The translations under genes and the position numbers were made by a program. The notes beneath the pieces are model-generated. The model searched no databases, was not told where the DNA came from, and saw only the letters and a program-made list of their open reading frames with translations. This document shows, in pieces, positions 6,031 through 7,001 of a stretch of DNA of 7,001 nucleotides (within the stretch, counting starts at the first letter, position 1; each line of letters opens with the position of its first letter). The stretch lies in assembly GCA_016741945.1 (NCBI GenBank), contig JACVCQ010000129.1, positions 1 to 7,001 on the forward strand. The letters run 5' to 3'. This stretch comes from Chitinophagaceae bacterium. GTDB lineage: Bacteria > Bacteroidota > Bacteroidia > Chitinophagales > Chitinophagaceae.

Positions 6031-7001
6031 ATGAAATCTTTGTTACGCTTACTGTCTTTGTGCATGTTTTTTTCTATGCCTACTCTTTCTTCGGCCCAAT
6101 TCTCACCGAATTATGAATTCAGAGCTGCATGGGTGGCAACGGTTGAAAACATTGACTGGCCTAGTAAAAGAACTTTATCAACAGAAGAGCAACAGGCTGA
6201 ATTTATTCAACTGGTGGAAATGCATCATAGGAACGGCATGAATGCATTGATTGTTCAAATTCGTCCTTCTGCAGATGCATTCTATGTTTCCTCGTTAGAG
6301 CCCTGGAGTGAATACCTGACCGGCAAACAAGGGTTACCACCATCCCCCTATTATGACCCTCTTGAATTCATGATTCAAGAAACACATAAACGTGGCATGG
6401 AATTTCATGCATGGTTAAATCCTTACCGAGCTGTGTTTAATATACTGCGTTCATCGATCGCCCCCAATCATATCAGCAAAAAACATCCAGAATGGTTTAT
6501 TACCTATGGCGATAAAAAATATTTCAATCCTGGAATACCGGAAGTACGTGATCATGTTTCAGCAGTGGTAAAAGATATTGTAAAACGTTATGCCATTGAT
6601 GCCATTCATATGGATGATTATTTCTATCCTTATAAAATACCGGGAAGAGAGTTTCCAGATCAATCTACTTTTCTGAAATACGGAAAAGGAATGACAAAAG
6701 ATGAATGGAGAAGAAGTAATTGTGATAGCATTATTGTTCAATTACAACAAACCATTAGAAAAACCAACCCTAGAGTAAAATTTGGGATTAGTCCATTTGG
6801 TGTATGGCGGAATAAACATCAAGATCCCATGGGAAGCGAAACGAGGTCAGGGCCTACCAATTACGATGAACTACATGCAGATGTATTACTATGGTTACAA
6901 AAAGGATGGATTGATTATATCGCTCCGCAATTATACTGGGAGCGCGGGCATCCATTAGCAAGTTATGACATCTTACTCCGCTGGTGGAATGAACACAGTT
7001 A
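6031..7001 (+). CDS. Secreted GHL10-family (DigH/YddW-like) glycosyl hydrolase, C-terminus off the right edge
   Basis: The window holds 323 complete codons with no stop. Residues 1-22 form a signal peptide (MKSLLRLLSLCMFFSMPTLSSA, cleavage likely before Q23). C11 lies inside the hydrophobic core and is not a lipobox. The mature part opens with FRAAWVATVENIDWPS, the hallmark of the glycosyl hydrolase-like 10 (DUF187) family, followed by VQIRPSADAFY, PWSEYLTG, DPLEFMI, FHAWLNPYR (126-133), YFNPGIPEVRDHV, the acidic IHMDDYFYP (192-200), FGISPFGVWR and IDYIAPQLYW. These are TIM-barrel strands, and D195/D196 are the best candidates for catalytic acids. The family includes E. coli DigH (YddW), which cuts peptidoglycan glycan strands lacking stem peptides. 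A role in the cell envelope during division or turnover is therefore likely, though Bacteroidota paralogues could act on other glycans. Confidence 0.92.
   Translation, partial: MKSLLRLLSLCMFFSMPTLSSAQFSPNYEFRAAWVATVENIDWPSKRTLSTEEQQAEFIQLVEMHHRNGMNALIVQIRPSADAFYVSSLEPWSEYLTGKQGLPPSPYYDPLEFMIQETHKRGMEFHAWLNPYRAVFNILRSSIAPNHISKKHPEWFITYGDKKYFNPGIPEVRDHVSAVVKDIVKRYAIDAIHMDDYFYPYKIPGREFPDQSTFLKYGKGMTKDEWRRSNCDSIIVQLQQTIRKTNPRVKFGISPFGVWRNKHQDPMGSETRSGPTNYDELHADVLLWLQKGWIDYIAPQLYWERGHPLASYDILLRWWNEHS

Noticed and set aside
6559..6741. Minus-strand open frame of 60 codons
   Set aside because: It is antisense to the GHL10 catalytic domain and has no recognisable motif, so it is a shadow.

Overview
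The window looks like chromosomal DNA from a member of the Bacteroidota, probably of the Chitinophagaceae/Sphingobacteriia type. The reasons are the moderately AT-rich sequence, the scarcity of Shine-Dalgarno sites, promoter boxes close to the Bacteroidota -7 consensus TAnnTTTG, and the gene content (an Fnr-hemerythrin-CcoI block, a GHL10 hydrolase, a radical SAM/SPASM protein). The genus cannot be fixed from this sequence. No RNA genes, insertion sequences, CRISPR arrays or phage genes were seen, and every gap between genes is under 100 bases.

Left half, minus strand (read from about 4280 down to 1): a membrane-anchored GH25 lysozyme-like enzyme; a Crp/Fnr regulator with four cysteines placed like an oxygen-sensing Fe-S FNR; a perfect 22-bp palindrome of FNR-box architecture; a hemerythrin-like (RIC/YtfE-type) di-iron protein; and, overlapping it by ATGA, a CcoI/FixI-type copper P-type ATPase that runs off the left edge. 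The last three genes look like a microaerobic-respiration block: the regulator senses O2 or NO, the palindrome is its probable operator, the di-iron protein may handle NO or damaged iron centres, and the ATPase supplies copper for cbb3 oxidase assembly. The cco structural genes would be expected just outside the window.

Right half, plus strand (4375 to 7001): a radical SAM protein with a shortened SPASM domain; an intergenic hairpin built from phased heptamers; a MarR-family regulator; and a secreted GHL10 (DigH/YddW-like) hydrolase cut by the right edge. All three genes have a TAnnTTTA box ending only 4-5 bases before the ATG, with a T-rich -33-like element exactly 18 bases upstream of the box, which suggests very short or absent mRNA leaders. 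The 94-base gap 4281-4374 is the point from which the two transcription directions diverge.

No wholly new system is evident. The most interesting points are the Fnr box with its altered reader residue, the hemerythrin with two unusual ligand positions, the heptamer hairpin, and the near-leaderless promoter pattern.
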